A stretch of 64,000 nt of DNA from Pisolithus tinctorius (GCA_024663395.1 JANFAH010000042.1:542018-606017), one strand, 5' to 3'; positions 35,926 through 48,906 are shown, counted from the first letter of the stretch. Program-made: numbers and translations. Notes: generated by a model from the letters alone, not told the origin.

Positions 35926-37067
35926 ATGAATCTGCAACGCTACTTTCCTGTTCTCGTTTTATTCTTCCCTATGATCCCGATCAAATACCTCCTCCTCAGC
36001 TGGTTACCTCTTTTGGCCCATCATCACCCAGGTGCAGAGGCTTACATTCTACGGCATTCGCGGGGTATGCAGTGTCGGATGGTTTTATGAAACTGGTGTT
36101 TGCAGAGCTGTGGCGTCCTTTGTGCATGCTCCAGATGCCACTCGCTACGTCGCGGCGATCCAGACAGAATTTGGTGGTCTTGAAGATCTCCTTTCAAGCA
36201 CAAACGAGGTCATGCCCATCGTCCAAAGTCTGACTGAAGCTCACCTATCTATTGGCGACCTCGTTATTCTGGTGAAGAGCAGCTCCTTGAGTTCTCGTGC
36301 TGTACTGGCGGGAGAGTTGACTGCTGTCGCTGTTGAAACAAAAGAAGTCGTACGGGGGTCTCCAGAAGCTTTTCGCTCAAGTTCGGGGAACTGTGGACGT
36401 GTGGGTGAAAGCATATTAGCATATGAGCAATTTCTGATTCTTTCTAAACAGCGTGCTGTCAGTTAATGAAAACCTGCTGGATCTCCTTCATCATCGCATT
36501 TCGCCCATTTCAACACTTTCTGCGTATTGCTACGTGATTGGCAATTCTCTCCATTCAAATGAATGCTCTGCGTCAGATGTTCGCATTTCCCAGGCATTTC
36601 AGCAGACGTTATTTCAGTTCCAGCTTGGATTATCGGCCCTGATACGTCGAGTCGTCCAGGTCCAAGGCTCTCTAAATGGCATCGAAGTCCACCTTGATGC
36701 TGTCCGCAACCTGGTAGCAATGGAGAACAGCATTTTGATAGCAGAGCGGTCTGAAGTCCTTGCTGAACTCCTCACGTTCCTGGGGCTAAACCGACAGCGA
36801 ATGGCAACATTGGATTCTCAGCTTAGGTCACTCCAGGAGGTTACACGCTACCGTACTCTTGCTACCCGGTATGTTTCCAATACCTTGTTGGGATTGACGG
36901 AGTTGGAGGAGGCCTTGGAGGTACTGAGATCATTGGTGGTGGGAGCCGATCTGATTGATGAAGTGCCAATGGAGGTTTTCATCAGTGCATTGACGAAGGG
37001 AATGGAGAGGCTCCATCAGGCTGGCGGTGGAGGAACTCGTGTCCTCACCCCTGTGCTAACAACGTAA
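35926..37067 (+). CDS. Membrane-anchored helical protein, complete copy
   Basis: Start MNLQRYFPVLVLFFPMIPIK leads into a hydrophobic stretch to about residue 30 (signal anchor or signal peptide). A short intron ending near 36110 splices in phase to AVASFVHAPDATRYVAAIQ. A second intron near 36400-36451 leads to VNENLLDLLHHRISPIST and a long heptad-rich helical region (VQGSLNGIEVHLDAVRNLVA, LLTFLGLNRQRMATLDSQLR), ending MERLHQAGGGGTRVLTPV and a stop. It is about 350 residues and looks like a membrane-tethered coiled-coil protein. I do not recognise the family. The right inverted-repeat arm starts inside its last exon at 36860; the left arm holds only its tail. Confidence 0.6.
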
Positions 37068-38109
37068 CTACATTTTCGTGACTTCTGTGCTTTGAACAAA
37101 AAATATCCACTCCATGTACCATGTCTTACCTTCTAAACTGTTTTTGCAAAATAAAGTTGTTATGTTTTGTTACATGCTCAGACCTCGAATAGCTGCTTGT
37201 CGGTCTACAGGTTTACTGGTGGGAGTTATTGCTCGAAGAACTTACTTAACCCATACTCGGGTCGGTCGTCTGTGCTGCATCGCTCGCTCTATCCGTCGGT
37301 TTCGACAACGTTTCAAGGCAAGAATGGCCTCCTCCGGTCGTTGAGTCTCGAATGTCACTCATGCCACGCTTAGGAAATCCTCTGCTTCACCTACCGGATC
37401 CGGTCAAGTTCCTTGTCAATGTCAATGGTGAACGCGAGTGGGGCAGCTGGATGGAGAAGGGTGGTGTAGGGGTGTTTGAGAGTGCCTGGCTTTATCTTGC
37501 ACGGTGGGCGCGAATAGCCTTTTCGTTCGAGAAACTTCGTTCATTGACTAAATTATGTGTTTATTCTCTGCCCAAGACTTAGATAGCAAGTTAGCAGGCG
37601 TTCCTTTGAGCAAACACCCTTGCCATACCCCCGCCACCACGAGACTCAGCATCGAGAACTTCAAGTGCCCGATTTCAGACGAAACATGTCCACAGCACCG
37701 CCGCTGCAACGTCTGCACTGTCGACACCGACTACACGTCGCCCATTATATGCAGACCCGCTCCTCCCTCCTGTTATTTGTCATGACACCTGCCCTTTGCC
37801 ATGCTTTCCATGCAGCCTTTGGTTTACCTCATCCAGCTTCGCACGAAGGGTGTAGTGGTCCTGTACGTGAACCTCCGATTATCGCCAGATGATTCTAACT
37901 ATCCTTGGGATGATGTGCCAGCCACCATACCGACGACATATTTTGGGGCTAGCTACAGAGGTCGATTACGCTGTTAAGTACTGCACTTTCTTCGCGGCCG
38001 TTTTCACGACAGTTGGCGAGTATCTCTCTACTAGGTTAGCCTCAGCTGGTTTTCGCTCTCTTGTTAGTCTGACACGCATTTGTTTGTTGATCAAGATCAA
38101 CCTGCATTG
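37068..38109. other. Right-arm region between helical gene and GYF fragment
   Basis: Plus frames of 73-90 codons (37352-37582, 37555-37892, 37889-38110) mirror those in the left arm, without a recognised domain. Confidence 0.35.
37191..37353 (+). other. 163-bp segment absent from the left arm, flanked by a 7-bp repeat
   Basis: CTCGAAT occurs at 37184-37190 and at 37347-37353. The left arm has one copy and nothing between. No terminal inverted repeats are seen in the segment, so deletion by microhomology in the left arm fits better than insertion of a small transposon here. Confidence 0.8.
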
Positions 38110-41099
38110 ATGCCTCGAAAGTTGTCACTGTCCAACACGCAGGGTAGTTCATTGGCCTCCCCTCGTGAGGCACTTTCTTCCCCGCGCAATAGAATGGGTA
38201 CATTTGGTTCTGGTTTCGACGGCGTTCTCAATAACGGGGATTCTTGGTCGAGGAGACGTCCTTCTGCGAGTCTCGTTGGAACAGCCGGTACTCCAGCACG
38301 GCCGGAGGGCAAAGATGTGGAGTCGAGGCATTCAAACACCAAAGAAGAGGAGGTTTATGTTCCCTTGGACGTTGATGAAGGTGACCTCACCGGGAACAAA
38401 CCAACAACTCCCGTCAGCCAGTCCAGATCGGTCTCGGGCGGTGTCTGCAGATGATAGTCAGCCATCCACATCTATTGGCACTTCTGTTGTCCAGGGTGTT
38501 GCTGATATGAACTTGGGAGAACCAAACAATTTGGATATGAGCCTGCAAATCACAATGGCTACTAGCGCTCCGGTAACTGGATCCTCAGGGTCAAGTGCAA
38601 GGTCTGTCTGACCCTTGGAAAGTGTTCGATGCTCTTACCCTCATCTTGTAGGTCCATTCCGCGCTGATGTTATGCAGAAGTAGTTTGATGAAGGTTACTT
38701 TACCCCCGAGTTACTCATGAAACGCACATATTTGGACGTCGAATGGATTCCTGTTGCAGCTCTTGAGCGACGCTCTAACGGAGGAAAAGTCTTTCTTTCG
38801 CAGCCACTCTCAGTTCCTGGTTCACCGGGATTGACTCTCCGCACGGAGTCACCTCACGGCTACTCTCCCGCCCATGAACATAGCACCTTTGATGGTCACC
38901 AACCTGTACCACAACGGGCAGTACGAAGCACGCCCTTGGATCCGTCATACCTCAGTAATGCCTCTCCTTCAGACTCTCCGTCCTCATCCTTGGGAGCTGC
39001 CACATTTGGTGATGGCTCGCCAGGACCCAACAGTATTTGGCAGTAGAGGCGGAGGTAGTGCATACTCCGGTGACAGGGTACCGTTCAGTAACAGGACACC
39101 TGGCAGGGCTACTTCGCTTGATACATTTGGCCGTTACAACGAAGGAACACCGTGGTCGGCAGGTCTCAGCCCAATGAACCAGGGCTTCAGCACGAATGAA
39201 CGACATCCTTTCACCGATGGCTATAGCAGCATAACCTCGAATATGATAGGTCCCAATATTCCCGTGACCCAAGTCCATGGATTCAACCAGGAGCCGTCCA
39301 ACGATGCACCGTACAACAACATGGGCGGCCTCGGCGGTCACCAACACCCTCCATTCGCAAAACAGGTTATTGAGGCCAATGGAATAACGTTTAGTAATGG
39401 CATGATTAATGGTCTCAGCGAATCGCAGTACAATTCTCCGACTCGGTCCCAGTACTCCCAGCCAGTCTGCCTCATTCCCACCCTCTGCGCAACATCAGGC
39501 TGTGTCACCCTTTGGAGAGGCGTTGACGCAGCCCTCAGTATCCCCTCACGTATCTCACCTCCCGACCTCTGCCGTACAAGCTAATAGTGGTACATCACCC
39601 TGGCCTGACCCATCTCCTGTCTGCCGTACGAGAACAGTTGACACCTCTGCTACCTCATCACCGGCTGTGATGTCGGCTCAAGCTCAGCAAGGATTTAACT
39701 GGGCTCGACCGATTCAGCCTCCTCAGGCCGTACCTCAACTGAAGGACCCATCTCCTTGGCTGACAGCGTCTTTGGGGGGTACCGATGACAGATGGAAAGA
39801 GATCCCTGATGGGCAAGGCGCAGAGGATGTTTTCGTTGCTGGTTCTCCTATTGATGGAGGAGTCCCTACTCCTCCTGTCCCGCAGACACCGGCGGATGAG
39901 CTTCCAGTAGCGTCCGCAGCTCCAATACCAGCGTCTCAACCGGTCCCCCCCAGTAGCGATCCCCAAGTGACAAGCAAACCTAGCCGTAAGTCAACAGCAC
40001 ATGACGCTCATGCATCAGTTACTGTGCCAAAGGGTACACCAGCAAGCGTTGTCAAGGGTCCATCTCCTGTTCCTACAATCTCCCCGCCTGCACCGAAATC
40101 TGTGTGGTCCACTGCGGACGAGGAGAGGAAGGTGAAACCTACTGCGACAATGAGTTTTCGCGAGATTCAGGAGGCAGAGGCGAAGATGACAGAGGCACGT
40201 AAGGCTTCTGAGAAGGAGCAAGAACGCGCCTGCAGTAACATCGCAACTTCTCTCGTTGCTTCCGATTCCGAAGACGCCCAGCCAGTTTACTGCATCCTGG
40301 GGATTGCTGACATCCCAAGCGGGAGGAAGAAATACCGCAGCACCGAAGGAGCCCCCGACGCCTGTTACCCCCAGTGCGCCTGTTTGGACGACCGCTGCAC
40401 CAACCGCTACCGTAAAGAAGTCGATGAAGGAGATCCAAGAGGAAGAGGAGAGGATGAAGAAGGTAATAGTGAGAGAGAGCGTGGCGTCCGCCGCTGCCCG
40501 CCGGCCTTACGCTGAGACTACCTTCAAGGTTGGTGTTAATTCGTCTTGTCAGTTTCTCTGTTGCTGATACAGTACTACACTAGACTGCGCCTAGTGCACA
40601 GAATACTGGCAGCGGTGCATGGTCAGCTATTGGGGCAAACGGTAAACCAGCCACGCCTGTGGCTGCTCCCCCACGACCCGCGGCGACTACGCCTGGCTCA
40701 ACAGTTGCTGTAGGACCTCCGGCTACAGTACCTCGACAACACGGTGCCGCTACGCGACCAGGGAACGTCGGCGGCTACGCTGGCACCTACTAAACCCGCT
40801 GCAACACCACGTGTGGAGGATTCTCCTGTTACTCCGTCGCATGAATTCTTGAAATGGCTGAGTGATTCATTGAAGGGCTTAAATAGCTCCGTCAATTGTG
40901 AGTGATGTTGTCGGCACTGATTCTAGCTAACTCGTCTCTGAACCCACTTGCAGTGGAAGAGATCACTTCGATGCTTTTCTCGTTCCCGCTCGACCCGGAC
41001 CCGTCAACGATCGAGATTATTTCTGACCTTATCTATGCCAACAGCACGACGCTTGAAAACGTTAATCAGTGCACAACGATTGTTACAATCACGAATTAA
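38110..41099 (+). pseudogene. GYF-domain (Smy2-like) gene fragment, right copy
   Basis: It has the same structure as the left copy: start of the recognisable part at MPRKLS, a GYF core split by the intron 38602-38651, and the shared TAG at 38681-38683 in place of the domain Trp. Three single A insertions (39022, 39464, 40284), each turning a CpG into CAG, break the region that is open over 615 codons in the left arm. In the C-terminal part the right arm keeps CpG at 40640-40641 and 40766-40767 where the left arm carries an extra T. In both arms an A/T at 40760 (9573 in the left) must be removed to keep HGAATRPG in frame with the following KPAATPRVEDSP. The fragment ends after SMLFSFPLDPDP and IYANSTTLE. 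Confidence 0.8.
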
Positions 41100-41364
41100 A
41101 GGACGATCGATGGCTGCTACCATCTGAGGTTTTGGCGCAGGATGACGATCCTCCACTCATATCGGGCCTGGGCGCTCCGATTGACTCATTTCTGGACCCG
41201 GGTCTGCTGATAATTATTTCGGGAGGACCCGCTTGTCACTGTCATGTTAGTCACAAAGCCAACATAGTCTCTTTGTTCTGTGCTCCGCCACTGACGAAGT
41301 ATCTTGTAGGGGGTTATTGGCGATGATTTTGCATCCATCTTTCAACTTCCCATCAGCTCTACAT

Positions 41365-44300
41365 GCAGTCCACTCTCGTGAATAACATTTTACACTATAC
41401 TCCGTGGCGTAGGCGCACATTTGAGCCGTACAAGCTTGCTCAACAAGTCCGAAAGGAGAGAACTTTAGCGACGTCTTGAGCTGTCAGAGGTTCCCGATGC
41501 AATTCTAGCAGGCGATCCAAGTTCTATGGACGGGGCAGATACCGAGCCACTTACTTCTGAGGTGCCCGACGCAACCTCAGCAGATGATCCAAGTCCCGTG
41601 GACGAGGCGAATACTGAGCCACCTACTTCGGAAGTGCCTGGCACAACTCCAGCGGATAATCCAAGTCCCATGGACGAGGCGGATACTGAGCCACCTACTT
41701 CAGAGGTGCCCGGCGTAACTCTAGGAGACGATCCAATCTCTGTGGATGGGGCAGATACCAAGCCATTCACCTCTTCACGACATGATGCCCTTGGCAGGCG
41801 TTGGTGCACCTGTCGGACTGCACCATGGACATATCAAGGTATGTAGTGTTTGGCCGCTTCAGGTGTGGCCGTCTTATCTTTGCTGATTCGTTCTGTTATA
41901 GGAAACTAGTTCTCGTCTAGGCTCTACTGTCGAAGCGGCCCAGATTTCCTACCCCGCCGCCGCATTCTATGTCCAAGAGGCCCAGGTCTCCTACCCCACC
42001 AATTGGACTTAATGGTATGGCAAAACGTACGACCAGTTCCCACCCCATGAAGAAGATGAAGACCAGCCATACTGTTTCCGGCACGAGCTCTCATGGACCC
42101 ATAGCGAAACCCCATACTGTGAAGGGGCCTAGGTTAAGATTAGAACAGGATTCCATTCGTACTGCACAGGATACTGGAACGGATAATTCCAATTGCACCG
42201 AGAGCACGGTACGTCGTTCCAGACGACAGGCCACCTTGCCAATACATTTATGTATTTTTTTATTCGTATAATAGGATTCTTCGGCCCAACTTCGGGAAGT
42301 TGACATGGAGGGGAGCCAAGCCATCCGTACCTTCACTTTCAGATTTCCGATGCCCCGAGAGATATTCATGGGTGCAATGGCAACACTACGTTTAGCTGGC
42401 CAAGGACGAACTCACGGAGCCAACACAAGTCCTCACGGTGAACACATTCCCGATCTGAACGACAGGCCCTCTGGAAGCCTGCAGCAAGACGCCGGGTCTA
42501 ATGCTCAACGGAATGAATCTACCTCCAACGGTACTGTCATACCTATGTTGTCCCCTGAGGCACCACAAGACTTGAATGATCGATTCTCATCCATCTCATC
42601 GACGCCTGGGCCTCTCCCACTCCCCTGCCCGTCGCCGCCCAGTTCGTTGCTCCTGACTTTTACGGACCAGGATCAATTGCAACCTCCGGAGGAGAGAATT
42701 CTGCATATGCAGATTGCACGGTCTGTACATCACCCAGGGCCTCCCAACTCAGCCGGGCAGAGGACGGCGGACCCGGTCCAGTGTCTAGTATTCTACGAAA
42801 CCAGCATTACCCCATTTCCGATGACGGCAGGGCACCTCGTCCTCATAATGAACTCGATCCCGACCCAAATGATGGACCCTCTGGAAGGCTGCTGCATGAC
42901 GTCGGGTCTAATGCGCAACGGAACGAATCTACCTCCAACCGTAATGTCGTGCCTCCGTTGATTTCTGAGGCACCACCAGACATGAATGGTCAATTCTCAT
43001 CCATCTCATCAACGCCTGGCCCTCATCTGCTTCCCTGCCCGTCACTTCCCAGTTCATCGCTCCCGACTTCTACAGACCAACTACCTCCAGCGGAGAGAAC
43101 TTCCCCACAGTCTGTATGTCACCCACGATTCGGTGAGGATGGTATACCCGGTTTGACGTCTAGAACTCCACGAAATCAGTACTACCCTGTTTTCGATGGC
43201 AGCCAAGCGTCCGGCATGCCCACACCTGCTACCATGCATGAAAACTGCCCAACACCGTCGATGCATGATTTTTCGGTTTCTGCTCGCGCGAACGAATCGG
43301 CTCAGTCAGATGCTGGCATTGCTGGTGTGGAGCTGGACAACGATCATTGGCAAGATGATGCCCTTGCACCTACGACAATAGCGCATCCTTCGATGACTCC
43401 GTCATTGCTGGCTTGCGATCACCTGTCATCACCTGTTGCGACTGTGACCATAGACTCGCTACCAGGTCTTGTCGCCGATAGACCTGAGTTCCCACCGGAT
43501 AATTTGGTTTCACATCCTGGTACTGTCTATTGGCTTTTTGCTGCTGCTTGTTGCTGACAACTTACAAGTGCCCGATTTTCATTATGATTGCATGGATAAT
43601 GTCAACGTCGAAGATGGCGATGAAGGTTATGGTATGGTAGCTACAGACCAATCCCGAGTGCCTGGTTTCCACGACGACGATGCTGGGCTTGCCGATTCTA
43701 GCAGAAATCCCGATGTGAGCCAGCGATCCCCGGGATGGCAGGATACTTGCCCTATAAAATCAGGGCCTTATGGGAGTGACATCCACAATCGAAAGGAGAG
43801 CGGTGGAGGACCTTCCCCATCTCCTCAACCTGGTACTGTGTCTATTGACCCGTTGCCACTGTTTTCTACTGACGAATTCCAAGTAGCCGATTTCCATGAC
43901 GAGTGTGTAATGGAATATGGAGATGTTGAACATAACGATGAAGGGTATGGTTCAGCAGCTGCTGACGAGTCCCAAGTGGCCGGTTCCCACGATGACCATG
44001 CCATGGAATGTGGACATAACGATGTTGATACCGAAGATTACGATGAAGATTGGAGAGGCTATGTGGCAGACTGCGATGGCGAAGATGAGCCCGTCGGTTT
44101 TAGCGGGCATACATCGGAGAACCCAGGTGTAAGCCAGGGATTTGCAGGACAGCAGCCTTCAGATAAGGCAAGTAATAGGTGTATGGTATGATCTCGCCCC
44201 AACATTCCTTCCTCATAACATGTACTGAAGTAGCTGTATGCAGGACGTGGCTCTCGAGCAGCTCTTGGGAGGCGACCAGGTCTGTACTGCTGTACGAAGC

Positions 44301-45600
44301 TATGCTGCATATGTTCATGAATTTTCAGAACCAGTCCGTGACAAAGGCAGATCTAATCGTACTCACGTCCGCAGTGCTAGACTTGCGTGATGCTATAGTG
44401 ACGCAGGGAGCCATGGAAAAATCATCTCCAGCCCCGAAAGGGCTATCTACGGTCACACCTGCCAACCCCACGCTTAACCCTGAGGAAGAGCAGGTGCCCA
44501 ACTATGAACGAAAATACCGAGATGGTGTGACACTCGTTTTACAGGTAGGTCTAGCACCCTGGGTGATGTATCTTGATACTAGGATTAATGTCTTACAGGA
44601 GAACATGTGGCAGCATGCAGTCCACCTACTAGGTCGAGGGAACAAGTGGCGTCCTTTTCCAATGGCGAGCGTCGTGTCATCACAAGAAACTGCACTATAT
44701 GCTGCTACAGGGCGTGGAGGGCCCACTGCTGAGGACTTCCGTTTGGACTTCCAAGGACTGCTTTCTTCGGACTGGAACAAACGTGCTACAGAAGTCTTTG
44801 CATCTCACTTCTTTGAATGTGGATGGTATGGTTCTCCAAACAAAAGCGCTATTAAGAAAGTCTTCCGGACTCACCTGCGCACCCTACGTGCGCAGTACAC
44901 GGATTTGCAAGCCGATAGTGACCCTGATGACGAGCAGCTGCAAATTAAGCGTGACGAAGAAAAGGAGAATGCAAGAGATCAGAGACGCCGCTCGGTAAGA
45001 TTTCTTCTGACATGGCGTAGGACTCTGCTGAATTCTGGCTGCCTTTCATAGCTGCGACATCGTCGGGCAAATGCTTGCTCGGCACATCTGGACCTTGCGC
45101 ACTTTAAGCCCCTTTGGAAAACCCTGCCCCATGATGCAATGAGTGGCGACGAGTCCGACCACCTGCCTGGTTTGAAGCGATATGCCATTACTGCGACTGA
45201 ACTGGCGCTCTCAGATGGCTACCTGATTGGTTACGAGTGTTTGATCTTATTCATCTTTCCACCCGGTTCAATGCGAATGGCCGAGCCAAACGTGGTGCTT
45301 TCCCACATACGCGGGTCCCTTCACGCCAGGGTGGAATCAGCAGGTGCGGCAGTCCCAGGCTTACCGAGCAACTTCTATGATAGTACCTGGCTCCTCAATC
45401 TGGATGACGATGATAAAGTCAGGCTCAACATACTTCCAGAGGTGGATTTATCACACACGGAGGCTGTTTTGAGGTAAGTTACAGTTCATCCCCTCGCTTG
45501 TACTCCATGCGGAACATATCACACATTTCTAGGGTAGCGGAGAAATTCAAGGGCGTGAAAGGGAGGAAGCTTGCAAGTAGCGAGGTACGCAGTTCTTAGG
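41365..45600 (+). pseudogene. Transposon-associated acidic gene (right copy)
   Basis: It mirrors the left copy in exon structure: start MQSTLVNNILHYTPWRRRTF, four 24-residue repeats, basic proline-rich patches, the FRFPMPREIFMGAMATL segment, an acidic mid-region with DEGYG and DEDWRGY, then the C-terminal block. Introns include 44545-44598 and about 44996-45052. Damage specific to this arm: an extra base near 41470, an extra A near 41934 before RPRFPTPPP, inserted A at 42751 and 42759, and insertions at 45192, 45224 and 45328. The last three sum to +3, so about 45 residues are read out of frame and the frame is then restored. Function unknown; probably a nuclear protein of a multicopy element. 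Confidence 0.6.
41484..41771 (+). repeat. 4 x 72-bp coding tandem repeat (right copy)
   Basis: Same four units as in the left arm (SEVP ... TEPPT, 24 residues each), with no length change between the arms. Confidence 0.85.
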
Positions 45601-46029
45601 CTTGGATCATTATCCTATTAGAAGGAACGCGTTCTGTGGTGTACTTGTGGATAGCTGTTACTACTTGCAGGCGTGTGCATGCTTGGCCCCTGGTACACGT
45701 CACCTCTCAATGTACTCGTGTCGAGCCTTAGCATTAGTAGATTGTTGTTCGTTGCTTAGTTTTCCTTCTCGTGCTATCATATCTGGCAGGCATGACTACG
45801 CAACATCTGATGCCAACGATGAATGCATGTTCTGATCACTCAAGATCGCTCACCCCAGTTATTTTGTCGTTTCCAAGGATAATGTATGGTTCAACTATTC
45901 CTATCTTATTGCAACTGACCACCGAACCTGGTTTGATCGCAGAACCATTTCCGCTGTGTATATTATCCTGGTGGCTTCAACAGGCAACGTTTCCCTCATC
46001 TCTCCACAATTTCGCTTGCGACCAGCTCG
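45601..46029. other. Intergenic part of right arm
   Basis: Frames of 77-102 codons without domains. The 45771-46079 frame differs from its mirror because of the inserted A at 46024. Confidence 0.4.
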
Positions 46030-46596
46030 AAGAGTTTCGTGAAACAGGCTACCATATGCGAGTTGGAGGGAACGATTGAGCTGTTCCGTGCAGCGTTGGA
46101 ACTACGTCCCCCTGGGCATCAACATTGGTCTTCGTCGCTCTGTGAACTTGTTCTCTGTCTCTCGAATAGATATGAAAATCAAGGGGTATTATACTCAGAT
46201 GCGCAGGACTAGAGCTCTGTCTGCCAGGCCATCCTGACCATGGCATACCTCTTCACAACCTTGCTTGCGACCTCAGGAGGAGGTTTGCGAAAAAGGCTGC
46301 GATCCGCGACTTGGGGGGGGGGGGGGGGGGAGGTGAGTGACTTGCTCCGTCAAGCTTCAGAACGACATCCCCCTGGACATTCTGATCGGTTCTCAACGAT
46401 TGGTCCTGATTGGTCTTCATCCCTCCGTGAACTTGCTCTCTGTCTGTTCAATAGACATGCCAAGCTTCAGGTAGTCGATGGCTTGGAAGAAGCCATCCCG
46501 CTTGGATGCACAGTGCTAGAGCTCTGTCCAACAGGACATCCCAATCGTGGCATATCTCTCCACCTTGCTCATGGCCTTTGGACGAAGTTTCAGTAA
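46030..46596 (+). pseudogene. Tetratricopeptide relic of a TPR/CHAT-type gene (right copy)
   Basis: It carries the same degenerate repeats as the left copy (ALELRPPGH, HPPGHSDRFS, RELALCLFNRHAKL, LELCPTGHPNRGIS). The G18 run lies in the middle. One Glu codon of an EEE run is missing, and two CpG sites have become CA or TG relative to the left arm. Confidence 0.6.
46313..46330 (+). repeat. G18 homopolymer
   Basis: An 18-base G run; the mirrored position in the left arm has C8. Its length should be treated as uncertain because long homopolymers are poorly sequenced. Confidence 0.8.
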
Positions 46597-47375
46597 CAGG
46601 CACGCATGCCTCAGTTGCGCAGGGCATGTTTTCTTGATCAGGCTACGTCGGTGGTCCATCCATCCAACGAGCAGGGCTGATATCGCCTCTTCCCTTTTCA
46701 ACCAGGCCATGACGACTGACTTAGACGATGCCATGTGTCTTTCAATGTCACACTCGGAGCTCCAATTACCTCATGAAGGTGTTTCTGTTACAGGATGTGT
46801 TCAGAACCACTGAAATGACGAGGACGACGGGGGTGGGGTTTTGTTCCAATAACCCACAAGGCATGGGAACTCAAACTTACTTTTTCCAACGCCTTTCAGG
46901 CTCTCTCATCCCATTGCCACTCTCCGCTACCATCAGTCGTTTCTTACACCCTCTCAACGCTTTCTGGTAAAAGCGATGTTAGAGCCACCTTCTCCTTGCA
47001 CGTTCTTTGCCAAGACCCCCCGTCGTTCTGGTGTTTCCCTTGAGCGAGATGTGAGACTTGTGTCCTAGTTTGTTCTGAAGCTAACTTCAGGTAGGAAGTC
47101 CCTATCTTGAGGTAGGTATTTCCCATCCGCCGCCAGCGTTCCAAGCCGCATCTTTCCTACTCGAGCATCGCAAAGTTCGTATCACTAGGCCGATGCTTGT
47201 GCTTTGTTGTTCACACCTTCCTTTAGCTATTGTCCATCTATTACTCAAAGCCGTCTTGGATCGTCAAAGCATTTGCTCACGAATTACTCTGTTTCACCAT
47301 CTCATAATGGGTATGTCTACTGAGCCACTCAAGTTTACATCGTCATTTACCATATAAAATGGTAGGCGTGGTGGA

Positions 47376-48389
47376 TTGCACAATCAAGCCACAGCTGCTC
47401 ATCCATCTCGAACAAAGTACAGTTCAGAGGTTATGCCAGGCATATGATGTCCGTTTGAGGGTAATACTACAGGCCTTTCCTCGTCTACTTGCAAACTGCC
47501 CATTCCTTACATGACCCCCAACCCGCTGGCGGGTCCAACCGAGGGTCGCACCTTTGTAAACACAAAATTTGTAGCCACCGCCCAGGCATCTCCTTCAGTG
47601 ACCTCACCTGTGGCCCAAATTATCGACTCGACTAGCAACCATCTCGGTGGCGTTGTCAACCCTCTAGCGAGATCTGGACTGGTGGCCCCTTGCTCGACTC
47701 TGTCCTCTCTCACCTCTCTCGGCAGTCTCACCGGTAGTGATGACTCCGAATCCACCACTGGTGTTCAGGATCGTGTGGAGACCGTCCACTCCCAAGGCCC
47801 TTGTCAGGCTTCTGGGAAGGATGCAATACCAATCGTAGTTACTCGTCCTCCAGACAAGCTTCCCACCGCAACAGAAGGTTTGAGTGGTACGAAGTCACAA
47901 ATCTCGGCCGTCCCAACCCACGATCAGCCTGCTCCTGTTTTCTCATTCAGCTCTCTCCACACGCCTGGACCGGTGACAAACTCGCCCCCCATTGTGGTTG
48001 TAGAGTCACAGCCGGAAGCCCCTCCTTTGGTTCCTTTGGTTGGTAAAGTCTCACCTTTGAGGTGCACGCGGAAGGCTATTAGGGGCAAGAAAGAGTGGGT
48101 TGTTTTCTACAAGTCAGCTGGCAGCCAGCCCTTGGACTCGCCACCTGAGGTTCCCCATGCATACGAATACCCGCCAAATACAGCGGACTTATATGTTCAC
48201 CAAGATCGAAGCAAGGGCACGTTTCAGGTCTGGATCTGGTTAGGTGATAAATGGGCTGACGCTCAGATCAACGCTTGTCATCCAGTGTTGCCCGGATATC
48301 ATCTAAAGTTATTGGACAATGGAGACCCATCGTGGGTGACCAGGAAAACGATAATTACCGACCAAGGCAGGGCAAAAAGAAAACTTTAG
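47376..48389 (+). pseudogene. Unknown 337-codon ORF, right copy with a nonsense codon
   Basis: Identical in order to the 1959-2972 copy, but the Arg codon CGA of PGIRCPFEG is TGA at 47446-47448. Translation could restart at the Met opening MTPNPLAGPTEG, giving 292 residues with the folded C-terminal part (VWIWLGDKWADAQINACHPV) intact. Family unknown. Confidence 0.5.
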
Positions 48390-48906
48390 TGCTGAGCTAT
48401 TGAGCCCTTACTTCCCACTCCTGCTGTAATTGTAACGAACGAGATTTTTTCTATACGACCTTAGTTCTAGGCAGATTCGGAGAAAACATGTGTTGTATTG
48501 CTGTATTGAATTGTGACGAGTTAGACATCCAGACTCGGAACATGCCGAGGTAATCTGTGTGTCCTCTGGGCATCCATTCGTGTTCCCAAGGCGCAGGACG
48601 CAGGATTGCGCTAGGTGGAAGAAGTAATGGCATCATGTTTGATGACTTCCTAGTACGCGCTAGAGCAACAGAGACGTATACTGTCCCCCCGGCAACGTAC
48701 TCTCGCCTCCACCCCACCCTTCCCATGGCCTGCAGACATCTCGACCGTGCCCGGTCAAAATCTTCTCAGCGATATACCATTTTCGATATTCACCCAACGT
48801 CAATGCTGGTGGGCCGCATTCGATGGCTCTGATACCACCCTCTATGCCCGGTTCAAGGTACTCGCCTTCGGGATCATATTCACACTCTCCAAGTCTGATC
48901 ACTTAC
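48390..48906. other. Intergenic part of right arm
   Basis: No supported gene; mirror of 1442-1958. Confidence 0.45.
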
